DNA of 11,130 nucleotides from Marmoricola sp. (lineage in GTDB: Bacteria; Actinomycetota; Actinomycetes; Propionibacteriales; Nocardioidaceae). The notes below the pieces were generated by a model. That model ran no database searches. It was not told the origin of the DNA and saw only the letters and a list, made by a program, of their open reading frames with translations. The stretch lies in NCBI GenBank assembly GCA_030151765.1, contig JASLCW010000011.1:1-11130 (forward strand), read 5' to 3'. Position numbers and translations under genes: made by a program. Each line of letters opens with the position of its first letter. The stretch's first letter is position 1. Positions 1 through 6,437 of this stretch are shown one piece after another.

Positions 1-447
1 GTTCCCGAAGGCTCGCCGGTCGACTTCGACCTGCGGCTGGAGGCCGTGATGGAGGGTGTGCTGCTCACCGGTACGGCGAAGGCCGCGCTGGAGGGGGAGT
101 GCGCTCGTTGCCTGGAGCCGATCAGCGACGAGGTCGAGGTGACGCTCCAGCAGCTGTTCGTGTACGACGACGGCGAGCAATCGCCCGAAGACGATGACGA
201 GCTTGATGTCGGGCGACTCGAGGGCGATCTGATCGACCTGGAGCCGCTGTTGCGGGATGCGGTGGTGCTCGCACTGCCCTTCCAGCCCTTGTGCTCCGAC
301 GACTGCCCGGGGCTGTGCGTCGAATGTGGCGCGCGCCTGGCTGACGACCCGGAGCACGGGCACGAAGAACCGGTCGACCCGCGATGGGCCGCCCTACAGA
401 CGTTGAACCGAGACCAGGCTGCAGAGCCTGGCCCGACAGAGGAGTAA
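1..447 (+). CDS. yceD: YceD/DUF177 family protein, 5'-truncated
   Basis: The reading frame is open from base 1, so the N-terminus lies outside the window and 148 residues are visible. The family (DUF177, YceD, 'large ribosomal RNA accumulation protein') is linked to 23S rRNA accumulation and typically sits directly before rpmF, as here. Visible hallmarks are an E-C-A-R-C-L-E-P motif, a very acidic central stretch (DDGEQSPEDDDELD) and a C-terminal cysteine cluster CxxxCPGLCxxCG. The cysteine pairs suggest a zinc site, which is inference. The stop codon is followed by only 2 nt before the rpmF start, so the two are almost certainly co-transcribed. An ATG at 46 is internal and not the real start, because family-like sequence continues upstream of it. 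Confidence 0.9.
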   Translation, partial: VPEGSPVDFDLRLEAVMEGVLLTGTAKAALEGECARCLEPISDEVEVTLQQLFVYDDGEQSPEDDDELDVGRLEGDLIDLEPLLRDAVVLALPFQPLCSDDCPGLCVECGARLADDPEHGHEEPVDPRWAALQTLNRDQAAEPGPTEE

Positions 448-449
448 CC

Positions 450-635
450 GTGGCCGTTCCGAAGCGGAAGATGTCGCGCAGCAACACCCGCCACCGCCGG
501 TCGGCCTGGAAGGCCACCGCCGCCGCGCTGGTGACCTGCAGCAACCCCGCCTGCGGCGCCAAGCACCTGCCGCACCGCGCCTGTGGCGAGTGCGGCCAGT
601 ACGGCGCCCGCAACGAGCGTCGTCAGGTCCTCTGA
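450..635 (+). CDS. rpmF: 50S ribosomal protein L32 (zinc-binding form)
   Basis: This 61-residue protein begins AVPKRKMSRSNTRHRRSAWK after the GTG start, the classic basic L32 N-terminus. It carries a CxxxxC (CSNPAC) and a CxxC (CGEC) separated by a short basic loop, so it is the four-cysteine 'C+' form that binds zinc, not the cysteine-free paralog used under zinc starvation. It is a structural component of the large ribosomal subunit. The GTG at 450 is chosen because it lies 5 nt after a GAGGAG ribosome-binding site at 439-444 and gives the normal family length. An in-frame ATG further upstream (384) would fuse unrelated sequence. It lies between yceD (2-nt gap) and rnc (10-nt gap), consistent with one operon. 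Confidence 0.97.
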   Translation: MAVPKRKMSRSNTRHRRSAWKATAAALVTCSNPACGAKHLPHRACGECGQYGARNERRQVL

Positions 636-645
636 CGCTCGCTCG

Positions 646-1395
646 ATGGTGAGCGAAGCCAGCGAGCAGCCACCCAGCCCGGAGGCGTCGTACGACGAGC
701 TCCGCGCCGCGCTCGGTGATCCGATCCTGGATCCCGGGCTCTTGGCGCTTGCCCTGACGCATCGGTCCTTCGCCTACGAGAATGGCGGCCTGCCGACCAA
801 CGAGCGCCTCGAATTCCTCGGGGACTCCGTGCTCGGCGTCGTGGTCACCGATACGCTCTACCGCAGCCACCCGGACCTCTCCGAGGGCCGGCTGGCGAAG
901 CTGCGCGCGGCGGTCGTGAACGCCCGCGCGCTCGCCGAGGTGGCCCGCACCATCGACCTGGGCCAGTACATCTTCCTCGGCAAGGGCGAGGAGTCGACCG
1001 GCGGCCGGGAGAAGGCCTCGATCCTCTCCGACACCGTCGAGGCGATCATCGGTGCGATCTTCCTGTCCGGGGGTCCCGCCGAGGAGGGCGGCTTCCAGAA
1101 CGCCTCCGCGGTCGTGCACCGGCTCTTCGACCCGATGCTGGTCGCCGCGGCCGAGCTCGGCGCCGGCCTGGACTGGAAGACCAGCCTGCAGGAGCTGTCC
1201 GCGAGCAAGGACCTCGGCGTCCCCGAATACCTCATCGAGGACGAGGGACCCGACCACGCCAAGACCTTCACCGCCCGGGTCCGGGTCGGCGACGAGCTCT
1301 ACGGCCACGGCGTCGGCCGCTCCAAGAAGGAAGCCGAGCAGCAGGCCGCGGAGTCGGCGTACCGTGCGCTCGGCGAACCTATGCAGACTCCCTGA
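646..1395 (+). CDS. rnc: Ribonuclease III
   Basis: This 249-residue RNase III cleaves double-stranded RNA, processing rRNA precursors and structured mRNAs in the cytoplasm. The N-terminal endonuclease domain contains the signature NERLEFLGDSVL (residues 52-63, metal-binding E56 and D60) and the second acidic motif SDTVEAIIGA (D129, E132). A double-stranded-RNA-binding domain occupies about 176-244, ending in the KKEAEQQAAESAYRAL helix. All catalytic residues are present and the length is normal. The ATG at 646 is preferred. An ATG at 583 in the same frame would overlap rpmF and add non-family residues. No clear Shine-Dalgarno is visible, so coupling to rpmF is likely. Its last 17 bp overlap the end of the oppositely oriented DUF4188 gene. 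Confidence 0.97.
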   Translation: MVSEASEQPPSPEASYDELRAALGDPILDPGLLALALTHRSFAYENGGLPTNERLEFLGDSVLGVVVTDTLYRSHPDLSEGRLAKLRAAVVNARALAEVARTIDLGQYIFLGKGEESTGGREKASILSDTVEAIIGAIFLSGGPAEEGGFQNASAVVHRLFDPMLVAAAELGAGLDWKTSLQELSASKDLGVPEYLIEDEGPDHAKTFTARVRVGDELYGHGVGRSKKEAEQQAAESAYRALGEPMQTP

Positions 1396-1846
1396 GCCGC
1401 TGCTTCGCAGTGGCGGTGCCGGCTCCGACGAGCCGGGTGCCGACGGCCCTGCCGAGCCCGAAGGGCGGCATCCCGCCGTACACGGCCTCGTGTTCGCCGA
1501 TCACATAGGTCTCGTGCCAGATGCCGACCGATCCGGTGCCGGCCCGGCGCTTGTTGAAGCGTCGCCATGCCCCGGCGTGCGGCGCGCGGGGATTGCCGGC
1601 GAAGACGCGCAGCGCCTCGGCCGAGGACCAGTAGCTGACCAGCATGATGCTGCGGCCCAGGTAGACGTCGTAGCTGAGCAACCCGGCCTCGGGATGACGG
1701 GCGAGATGGGCGAGCATCCGCGGCATCGCGAAGAAGACGCCGAGCCACTCGTGCAGGCGCCAGGGCTTGTTGACGCGCATGCCGATGAGGAAGACGGTGG
1801 TGCCTTCGGGCGGCTTCCGGACGGTGGTGCGGTTCTTCTCGATCAT
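1379..1846 (-). CDS. DUF4188 domain-containing protein
   Basis: This soluble 155-residue protein matches the DUF4188 family from memory of its motifs: TTVFLIGMRVNKPW (16-29), LSYDVYLGRSIMLVSYWSS (about 57-75), HAGAWRRFNKR (90-100) and the strongly conserved GIWHETY (108-114), then AVYGGMPPFGL. The family has no firmly assigned reaction. The pattern resembles small dimeric alpha/beta-barrel enzymes and some members are annotated monooxygenase-like, so function remains inference. The ATG at 1846 is chosen because GGAG lies 5 nt upstream. A GTG two codons earlier would put that GGAG against the start codon. The gene is divergent from a TetR regulator across a 56-bp control region, so it is probably that regulator's target. 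Its 3' end overlaps rnc by 17 bp. Confidence 0.85.
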   Translation of the reverse strand: MIEKNRTTVRKPPEGTTVFLIGMRVNKPWRLHEWLGVFFAMPRMLAHLARHPEAGLLSYDVYLGRSIMLVSYWSSAEALRVFAGNPRAPHAGAWRRFNKRRAGTGSVGIWHETYVIGEHEAVYGGMPPFGLGRAVGTRLVGAGTATAKQRLRESA

Positions 1847-1860
1847 GAGCACTCCGATGT

Positions 1861-1888
1861 CGTAACGGCGTTATGAAACAACGTTATG
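1861..1888. promoter_or_regulatory. Candidate TetR operator repeats
   Basis: The short region between the DUF4188 gene and the tetR-type gene holds two direct copies of CGTTATG (1869-1875 and 1882-1888, 13 bp apart). An inverted near-copy CGTAACG (1861-1867) creates the dyad TAACG-G-CGTTA at 1863-1873. Repeated half-sites between divergent genes are what a TetR-family autorepressor normally binds, so this is the likely operator controlling both genes. The repeats are seen directly. The binding role is inferred. Confidence 0.6.
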
Positions 1889-1902
1889 GCACGATGTCGG
1901 AC

Positions 1903-2487
1903 ATGGCAAGACCCCGGGTGCACACCGACGAACTCCGCGAGACACTGCTGACCCGCACCGCCGAGGCGGTCGCCGGGCGCGGCGCCGCGGCCGTCTCCCT
2001 CCGTGACGTGGCTGCCGCGGCGGGCACCTCGACCACCGCGATCTACTCGCTCTTCGGCAACAAGGAGGCCCTGCTCCAGGCGGTGCTGGTGCGCGCCTTC
2101 GAGCAGTTCGCGCAGGCGCAGGAGACGGTGCCGGTCACCGACGACCCGGTCGCCGACATCCTCGGCCTCGGTGCGACCTATGTCGGATGGGCGCTCGAGC
2201 ACCCGGCGTGGTACTCGGTCATGTTCGGCGGACCGCTCGTCGGGATCACCTGCCTGCCCGAGGCGGACGCCGTCTCGGCGCGCTCGATGGCACCGCTGCA
2301 CTCGGCCGTGGAGCGTGGCCTCGCGGCCGGCGTACTCCGGTCCGCCGCACCCGAGACGATCGCGATCTCGCTGTGGGCGCAGGTGCACGGACTCAGCACG
2401 CTCGCCCTCGCCGGCCACCTTCCGCCCGGCGCCGATCTCGCCGCGGCGGCACTGGCCGATGTCGAGGGGTGGGTGCTGCCTTCATAG
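1903..2487 (+). CDS. TetR/AcrR family regulator, WHG-type C-terminus
   Basis: This 194-residue one-component repressor has an N-terminal helix-turn-helix SLRDVAAAAGTSTTAIYSLF (residues 32-51) followed by GNKEALLQAVLVRAF, the standard TetR DNA-binding domain. The C-terminal ligand domain (YVGWALEHPAWYSVMFGG, then VHGLSTLALAGHLPPG) looks like the WHG/TetR_C_33 type. The start at 1903 (MARPRVHTDELR) is chosen as the usual family beginning. In-frame ATGs at 1873 and 1894 are possible, but 1873 lies inside the operator repeats. A CACGAT -10-like hexamer ends 7 nt before 1903, compatible with a leaderless transcript. It probably represses itself and the divergent DUF4188 gene. It ends 9 nt before mutM, so read-through into mutM is possible. 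The ligand is unknown. Confidence 0.92.
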   Translation: MARPRVHTDELRETLLTRTAEAVAGRGAAAVSLRDVAAAAGTSTTAIYSLFGNKEALLQAVLVRAFEQFAQAQETVPVTDDPVADILGLGATYVGWALEHPAWYSVMFGGPLVGITCLPEADAVSARSMAPLHSAVERGLAAGVLRSAAPETIAISLWAQVHGLSTLALAGHLPPGADLAAAALADVEGWVLPS

Positions 2488-2490
2488 GAT
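2485..2490 (+). promoter_or_regulatory. -10 box for leaderless mutM transcript
   Basis: TAGGAT fits the actinobacterial TANNNT -10 pattern and ends exactly 6 nt before the mutM GTG, which would place the transcription start at the G of GTG. No Shine-Dalgarno is present in the 9-nt gap after tetR. The hexamer includes the tetR stop codon TAG. No convincing -35 is visible. Confidence 0.55.
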
Positions 2491-2496
2491 CGACCC

Positions 2497-3342
2497 GTGC
2501 CCGAGCTGCCCGAGGTCGAAGTCGTCCGACGCGGACTCGAGGCGCACGTGCTCGACCAGCCGATCCGCGCGGTCGACGTACTCCATCCGCGGCCGGTACG
2601 CCGCCACGAGCCGGGGGCCGCCGACTTCGCCGCCCGCCTGACCGGGCACAGCTTCACCGCCGCCCGCCGCCGCGGGAAGTACCTCTGGCTGCCGCTCGAC
2701 GACGGCGATGCCCTGCTCGCGCATCTCGGGATGAGCGGGCAGATGCTGGTGCAGGCCGCCGGTGCTCCCGCCGAGCGGCATCTCCGGGTCCGCTTCGAGC
2801 TCGGCGCCCTGGAGCTCCGCTTCGTCGACCAGCGCATGTTCGGCGGGCTCTCGCTCTCGCCGGGTGGCGCGGAACTGCCCCCGGAGATCGCGCACATCGC
2901 CCGGGACCCGCTCGACCCGCTCTTCGACGAGGCCGAGTTCGTACGACGCGTCCGCCGCAGCCAGTCCGGGATCAAGCGGATCCTGCTCAACCAGTCGGCG
3001 ATCTCCGGCGTCGGCAACATCTACGCCGACGAGGCGCTCTGGCGGGCGCAGGTGCACGGCGAGCGGGCGGGGGAGAGGCTCACCCGCGCTCAAGTCATGG
3101 AGATCCTCGAGTCCTGCCGGGCCGTCATGCTCGCCGCGCTGGCCCAGGGCGGCACCTCCTTCGACGCCCTCTACGTCAACGTGAACGGCGAGAGCGGCTA
3201 CTTCGACCGCTCGCTCAATGCCTACGGCCGTGAAGGTGAGGGCTGCCGGCGCTGCGGCACGCCGATCCGCCGGGTCTCCTTCATGAACCGATCGTCGTAC
3301 TTCTGCCCCACGTGCCAACGCTTGCCTCGACGGCGAACTTGA
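2497..3342 (+). CDS. mutM: Formamidopyrimidine-DNA glycosylase (Fpg/MutM)
   Basis: This bifunctional glycosylase/AP lyase removes 8-oxoguanine and ring-opened purines in base excision repair. The GTG start gives MPELPEVEVV, with the catalytic proline exposed after Met removal (P2) and the conserved E3. K61 in RRRGKYLW matches the family's conserved lysine. The helix-two-turn-helix (QSGIKRILLNQSAISGVGNIYADEALW, about 156-182) and a C-terminal zinc finger (C250, C253, C270, C273, with R265 in the beta-hairpin) are intact. At 281 residues the length is normal. In many actinobacteria this gene directly follows rnc. Here it is separated by the DUF4188/tetR module and appears to have its own leaderless promoter. 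Confidence 0.97.
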   Translation: MPELPEVEVVRRGLEAHVLDQPIRAVDVLHPRPVRRHEPGAADFAARLTGHSFTAARRRGKYLWLPLDDGDALLAHLGMSGQMLVQAAGAPAERHLRVRFELGALELRFVDQRMFGGLSLSPGGAELPPEIAHIARDPLDPLFDEAEFVRRVRRSQSGIKRILLNQSAISGVGNIYADEALWRAQVHGERAGERLTRAQVMEILESCRAVMLAALAQGGTSFDALYVNVNGESGYFDRSLNAYGREGEGCRRCGTPIRRVSFMNRSSYFCPTCQRLPRRRT

Positions 3343-3370
3343 TCTATCCGTGACCTCCGTGGGATTCTTG

Positions 3371-3418
3371 TAGACGGCCCATTTCGGGTCATCGATCCCT
3401 TCGTCAAAAGGACGTCTA
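3371..3418 (+). promoter_or_regulatory. 5' leader with inverted repeat around the ribosome-binding site
   Basis: The 79-bp gap between mutM and the next gene contains TAGACG (3371-3376) and its exact reverse complement CGTCTA (3413-3418), 36 nt apart. The second arm sits between a ribosome-binding site (AAAAGGA, 3406-3412) and the ATG at 3422, so pairing of the arms could affect translation. A possible promoter upstream is TTGATC (3339-3344), an 18-bp spacer, then GATTCT (3363-3368), which would start the transcript near the first arm. The repeats are seen. The regulatory reading is speculative. Confidence 0.3.
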
Positions 3419-3421
3419 TTC

Positions 3422-3610
3422 ATGGCCAAGGCTCTTCTCGGTTACTCAGCCGGAAGTGACCCCCGCGTCTCGGTGCGGATGGCCTCGGAGAACCGCCTCC
3501 TGCGCCAGCGCGTGGCCGACCTCGAGCAGGTCGTCCTTCGGTTGCAGCAGGAAAACGACGCGCTCGCCGAGCTGGCGACCGCGGCCGAGGACGTACTCAC
3601 CCCCGCCTGA
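3422..3610 (+). CDS. Leucine-zipper microprotein (62 aa)
   Basis: This short cytoplasmic protein has an N-terminal MAKALLGYSAGSDPRVSVRM segment followed by an unbroken amphipathic helix. Leucines at 27, 34, 41 and 48 are spaced exactly seven apart (heptad d), and the a positions are V31, V38 and N45, a pattern typical of parallel two-stranded coiled coils. No enzyme motif, transmembrane segment or signal peptide is present. A ribosome-binding site (AAAAGGA) lies 9 nt before the ATG, and codon usage matches the neighbours, so it is likely a real gene. The function is unknown. Dimerisation, or pairing with another coiled-coil partner, is inferred from the heptads. It follows mutM and precedes an MFS exporter in the same direction. 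Confidence 0.8.
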   Translation: MAKALLGYSAGSDPRVSVRMASENRLLRQRVADLEQVVLRLQQENDALAELATAAEDVLTPA

Positions 3611-3631
3611 GCGCGAAAAACTGACTGGCTG

Positions 3632-3647
3632 CGGCCGACCGCGGCCG
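3632..3647. repeat. GC-rich hairpin between zipper gene and MFS gene
   Basis: CGGCCG occurs twice (3632-3637 and 3642-3647) around the loop ACCG. Because CGGCCG is self-complementary, the copies can form a 6-bp G/C stem. They are also direct repeats one helical turn apart. There is no T-tract, so it is not a standard intrinsic terminator. It lies immediately upstream of the -10 box of the MFS gene, so it could be an operator or a weak terminator. Confidence 0.35.
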
Positions 3648-3649
3648 GG

Positions 3650-3655
3650 TAGCTT
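3650..3655 (+). promoter_or_regulatory. -10 box for leaderless MFS transcript
   Basis: TAGCTT fits TANNNT and ends exactly 6 nt before the GTG at 3662, the same geometry as at mutM. No Shine-Dalgarno is visible upstream of the GTG. The -35 region is unclear. Confidence 0.5.
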
Positions 3656-3661
3656 CACCCG

Positions 3662-4882
3662 GTGTCCACCCTGCTCGAAGCCGTCGCTCCACGCCGCTTC
3701 GGGTCGGACTTCCGGCGTCTCCTGCTGTCCTCGTGGGTGAGCAATGCCGGCGACGGGATCTCACTGGCGGCCGGCCCGCTGCTGGTCGCCTCGCAGACCC
3801 GGTCGCCCTTCCTGGTCGCCTCGGCGGCGCTGCTCTACCGCTTGCCCTGGCTGGTCTTCGGCCTGTACGCCGGCGCCGTCGCCGATCGCGTCGACCGGCG
3901 CCGCCTGGTGGCGATGGCCGATCTCGTCCGGGCCGGGGTCCTCGCCGTCCTGTGCGCCTTCATCGCCATCGGGTACGTCGACATCGCCGTCGTGCTGATC
4001 GCGATGTTCCTGCTCGGTGTCGCCGAGGTCTTCGGTGACACGACCGCCGGCACGCTGCCGCCGATGATCGTCGCACGCGAGCACCTGGGCGAGGCCAATG
4101 CCCGGCTGCAGGCTTCGGTGCTGGTGGGCAATCAGCTGCTCGGGCCGCCCTTGGGTGCGGCGCTCTTCGCAACGGGCATGGCCGTCCCGTTCGCGACCCA
4201 GGGCGTCTGTGCGGCACTGGGTGGTCTGCTGCTCCTGCGCCTGTCCGTACGACGCCCTCCGGAGCGGTCGACCGAGGTGGCTCGTCCCCGGACCGAGATC
4301 GCCGAGGGGCTGCGCTGGCTGGCCGGCCATTCGGCGGTGCGCACGCTCGTCGTGGTGATCCTGACCTTCAATGTCACGTGGGGTGCTGCCTGGGCGGTGC
4401 TGGTGCTGTGGGCACAGGAACGGCTGCACGCGGGGGAGTTCGAATACGGCCTGTTGATCACCGCGACGGCGGCCGGTGGTCTGATCGCGACCTTCGGCTT
4501 CGGATGGCTGAGCCGGCGGGCGTCGTACGAGCTGCTGATGAAGACCTGCCTGACCTGCGAGGTGCTGATGCACGGCGTGCTCGCGCTCACGACGGCGTAC
4601 TGGCTGGCCTTCGTGGTGATGTTCGGCTTCGGGCTCTACGCCTTCGTGTGGGGCACGATCAGCCAGACCATCCGGCAGCGCGCCGTACCCGAGGAGTTCC
4701 AGGGGCGGGTCAGCAGCGTCTACATGGTCGGCATCTTCGGTGGTCTGGTCCTCGGGCAGGCGATCGGAGGGGTGATCGCGGATCACTTCGGTGTGGTGGC
4801 GCCCTTCTGGTTCGCCTTCGCCGGCTCGGGACTCACCCTCGCGCTGGTGTGGCGACAACTCGCCCATGTCGCGCAGGAGTGA
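3662..4882 (+). CDS. MFS transporter, EntS/macrolide-efflux type (MFS_3)
   Basis: This 406-residue inner-membrane protein has about 12 hydrophobic segments. It begins with the subfamily-typical RRFGSDFRRLLLSSWVSNAGDGISLAAGPLLVA region, followed by motif A in the loop after TM2 (GAVADRVDRRRLVAMAD). The charged central loop (RRPPERSTEVARPRTEIAEGLRWL) separates the two six-helix halves, and IRQRAVPEEFQGRVSSVYMV near TM10-11 is typical of the MFS_3/DHA3 group containing EntS and macrolide exporters. It is expected to export a small molecule using the proton gradient. The substrate cannot be read from sequence. The GTG at 3662 is chosen by the -10 box 6 nt upstream and by the N-terminal match. It runs convergent to the DHA2 exporter with a 14-bp gap and no clear terminator. 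Confidence 0.9.
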   Translation: MSTLLEAVAPRRFGSDFRRLLLSSWVSNAGDGISLAAGPLLVASQTRSPFLVASAALLYRLPWLVFGLYAGAVADRVDRRRLVAMADLVRAGVLAVLCAFIAIGYVDIAVVLIAMFLLGVAEVFGDTTAGTLPPMIVAREHLGEANARLQASVLVGNQLLGPPLGAALFATGMAVPFATQGVCAALGGLLLLRLSVRRPPERSTEVARPRTEIAEGLRWLAGHSAVRTLVVVILTFNVTWGAAWAVLVLWAQERLHAGEFEYGLLITATAAGGLIATFGFGWLSRRASYELLMKTCLTCEVLMHGVLALTTAYWLAFVVMFGFGLYAFVWGTISQTIRQRAVPEEFQGRVSSVYMVGIFGGLVLGQAIGGVIADHFGVVAPFWFAFAGSGLTLALVWRQLAHVAQE

Positions 4883-4896
4883 GCCCCGCGGCGCCT

Positions 4897-6348
4897 CTAG
4901 TGGCCGGCGTCCTCGCGTGCCTTCTTGGGGAGGATGAAGGCGACCGCGAAGGAGACCGCGAAGCAGACGACCGAGAGCAGGATCAGCCAGCGCAGGGCGG
5001 TCACGAAGCCGTGGTCGGGGAGCCAGTGGAAGTAGGCCGAGCCGAGCACCGCGACGCCGAGTGCTGCGCAGAACTGCTGGACGGCGTTGAGCAGGCCCGA
5101 TCCGGAGCCGACCTCGTCGTCGTTGAGCGCGGCCAGGATGATGTCGAAGAGCGGGGCGAAGATCATGCCCATGCCCAGACCGGTGATGGCGAAGCCGGGG
5201 GCGAGGCCCCAGGTGGAGATGCCCAGCCCGGCCGAGCCGATCATCGCCCACATCACGATCATCCCGACCATCGTGATCGCCAGGCCGCCGTGCAAGACGT
5301 GCCGGCCGAACTTCGGGCCGAGCGCGGCACCGGAGAGTGCGGCGCCTACGGCCATGCCGAGGGCCAGCGGGATCATCGTGAGTCCGGTGTGCAGCGGCGT
5401 GAAGTGCAGGCCGTACTGGATGAAGAGATTGCCGGCCAGGTTGAAGCCCGCCATCGCCGTGAAGAAGCTGCCCAGGAAGATCAGCCCGCCGACGAACTGC
5501 CGGTGTGAGAAGAGGCTGCGCTCGATGACCGGGTGGCTTGAGCGTCGCTCGGAGAGGGCGAAGAGCCCGAAGAGGGCGAGGGCGCCGGCCATCATCGCGA
5601 ACATCCAGGCGGGCCAGCCCTGCTCCTGCCCCTGCACCAGGGGATAGATCAGGGCGACGGATGCGATCGTCAGCAGGAGTGCGCCGCTGACGTCGAGTCG
5701 CGCCGTACGGTCGCGTTCGAGATTGCGCGGCAGGTAGAGGTAGGAGAGCACCGACGCGGCGATGCCGACGGGGACATTGATCCAGAAGATCGTCCGCCAG
5801 CCCGAGCCGAAGAGGTCCGCGTCGATGAGCACGCCGGCGAGGATCGGGCCGAGTACGGCGGCCAGGCCCATCACCGGGCCGAAGGGGATGAATGCCTTCT
5901 GGAGATCGTCGGAGTGGAAGCTCGCCTTCACCATGGCCAATCCCTGGGGGATCATCGTCGCGCCGAAGAGGCCCTGGAGCGCCCGCGCGGCGATGAGCAG
6001 GCCGGCACTCGGTGCGAGTCCGCACAGGAGTGAGGCGACCGTGAAGCCGACCATGCCGATCAGGAACATCCGGCGGCGGCCGACCAGGTCGCCGAGGCGT
6101 GCCGAGGTCACCAGGCCGACGGCGAAGGTGAGCGTGTAGGCGGCGAGGATCCACTGGAGGGTGGACTCGCTGCCGCCGATGGAGGCCCGGATCGAGGGGC
6201 CGGCGAGGTTGGCGATGGTCGCGTCGAGCAGGTCCATGACATCGGCGAGCATCACCACGACGAGGACCATCCAGCGGTAGCGATAGCCGCGGCCGGAGGT
6301 CTCGCCCACGCCCGGCTGGTGGCCGGACTCGAGAGTGGTTGCAGACAT
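4897..6348 (-). CDS. DHA2 family MFS drug exporter (EmrB/QacA-type, 14 TM)
   Basis: This 483-residue membrane protein is the usual length for 14-TM drug:H+ antiporters. TM1 carries the DHA2 signature DVMDLLDATIANLAGPSI. Motif A is LGDLVGRRRMFLIGM after TM2, and motif C is GPVMGLAAVLGPILAGVLID in TM5. It ends in a short charged tail, PKKAREDAGH. It probably exports drugs or other toxic amphiphiles, with substrate unknown. The ATG at 6348 is fixed by an AGGAGG ribosome-binding site 5 nt upstream. Expression appears controlled by the divergent TetR regulator through three palindromes over its promoter. A well-formed promoter, strong ribosome-binding site and tight operator fit a drug-inducible pump. 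Confidence 0.95.
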   Translation of the reverse strand: MSATTLESGHQPGVGETSGRGYRYRWMVLVVVMLADVMDLLDATIANLAGPSIRASIGGSESTLQWILAAYTLTFAVGLVTSARLGDLVGRRRMFLIGMVGFTVASLLCGLAPSAGLLIAARALQGLFGATMIPQGLAMVKASFHSDDLQKAFIPFGPVMGLAAVLGPILAGVLIDADLFGSGWRTIFWINVPVGIAASVLSYLYLPRNLERDRTARLDVSGALLLTIASVALIYPLVQGQEQGWPAWMFAMMAGALALFGLFALSERRSSHPVIERSLFSHRQFVGGLIFLGSFFTAMAGFNLAGNLFIQYGLHFTPLHTGLTMIPLALGMAVGAALSGAALGPKFGRHVLHGGLAITMVGMIVMWAMIGSAGLGISTWGLAPGFAITGLGMGMIFAPLFDIILAALNDDEVGSGSGLLNAVQQFCAALGVAVLGSAYFHWLPDHGFVTALRWLILLSVVCFAVSFAVAFILPKKAREDAGH

Positions 6349-6353
6349 AGCGT

Positions 6354-6359
6354 CCTCCT
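6354..6359 (-). promoter_or_regulatory. Strong ribosome-binding site of the DHA2 exporter
   Basis: AGGAGG on the minus strand lies 5 nt before the ATG at 6348. It is the strongest Shine-Dalgarno seen in the window and contrasts with the many genes here that have none. Confidence 0.85.
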
Positions 6360-6378
6360 GGACGGAAAGCAGGGGTTA

Positions 6379-6428
6379 ACGAACACTGTTCTATAACGAA
6401 CAGTGTTCGTAAGTCAAGAACATTGTTC
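6379..6428. promoter_or_regulatory. Triple palindromic TetR operator (GAACA-N-TGTTC)
   Basis: Three 11-bp palindromes are present: GAACACTGTTC (6381-6391), GAACAGTGTTC (6398-6408) and GAACATTGTTC (6418-6428). Copies one and two are exact reverse complements and extend to 13-bp arms around TATAAC. Centres are 17 and 20 bp apart. Copy one overlaps the -10/start region of the exporter promoter, copy two lies between -35 and -10, and copy three abuts the -35 and lies just upstream of the regulator's own -10. This layout predicts tight repression of both genes by the adjacent TetR protein. The sites are seen. The binding protein is inferred from position. Confidence 0.85.
6390..6417 (-). promoter_or_regulatory. 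Near-consensus sigma-70-type promoter of the DHA2 exporter
   Basis: On the minus strand TTGACT (6417-6412), a 16-bp spacer and TATAGA (6395-6390) form a good -35/-10 pair. The start point would be near 6383, giving a leader of about 35 nt that includes the AGGAGG site. The middle palindrome of the operator array fills the spacer. Confidence 0.75.
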
Positions 6429-6437
6429 GCGAAGGGC

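Noticed and set aside
394..1308. 304-residue minus-strand frame opposite rpmF and rnc
   Set aside because: It lies antisense to two certain genes and has low-complexity composition without any recognisable motif.
1379..2487. A mobile element between rnc and mutM
   Set aside because: No transposase, integrase, terminal inverted repeats or target duplication is visible, and base composition matches the neighbours. A regulated gene pair is the simpler description.
4883..4896. Bidirectional terminator between the two MFS genes
   Set aside because: The 14-bp gap contains a short GC-rich run but no hairpin with a T-tract.
3761..6154. 797-residue open frame on the minus strand
   Set aside because: It is an Arg/Pro/Gly-rich frame antisense to the EntS-type exporter and out of frame within the DHA2 exporter. 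Long empty frames are expected in high-GC DNA, and both true genes have clear family motifs.
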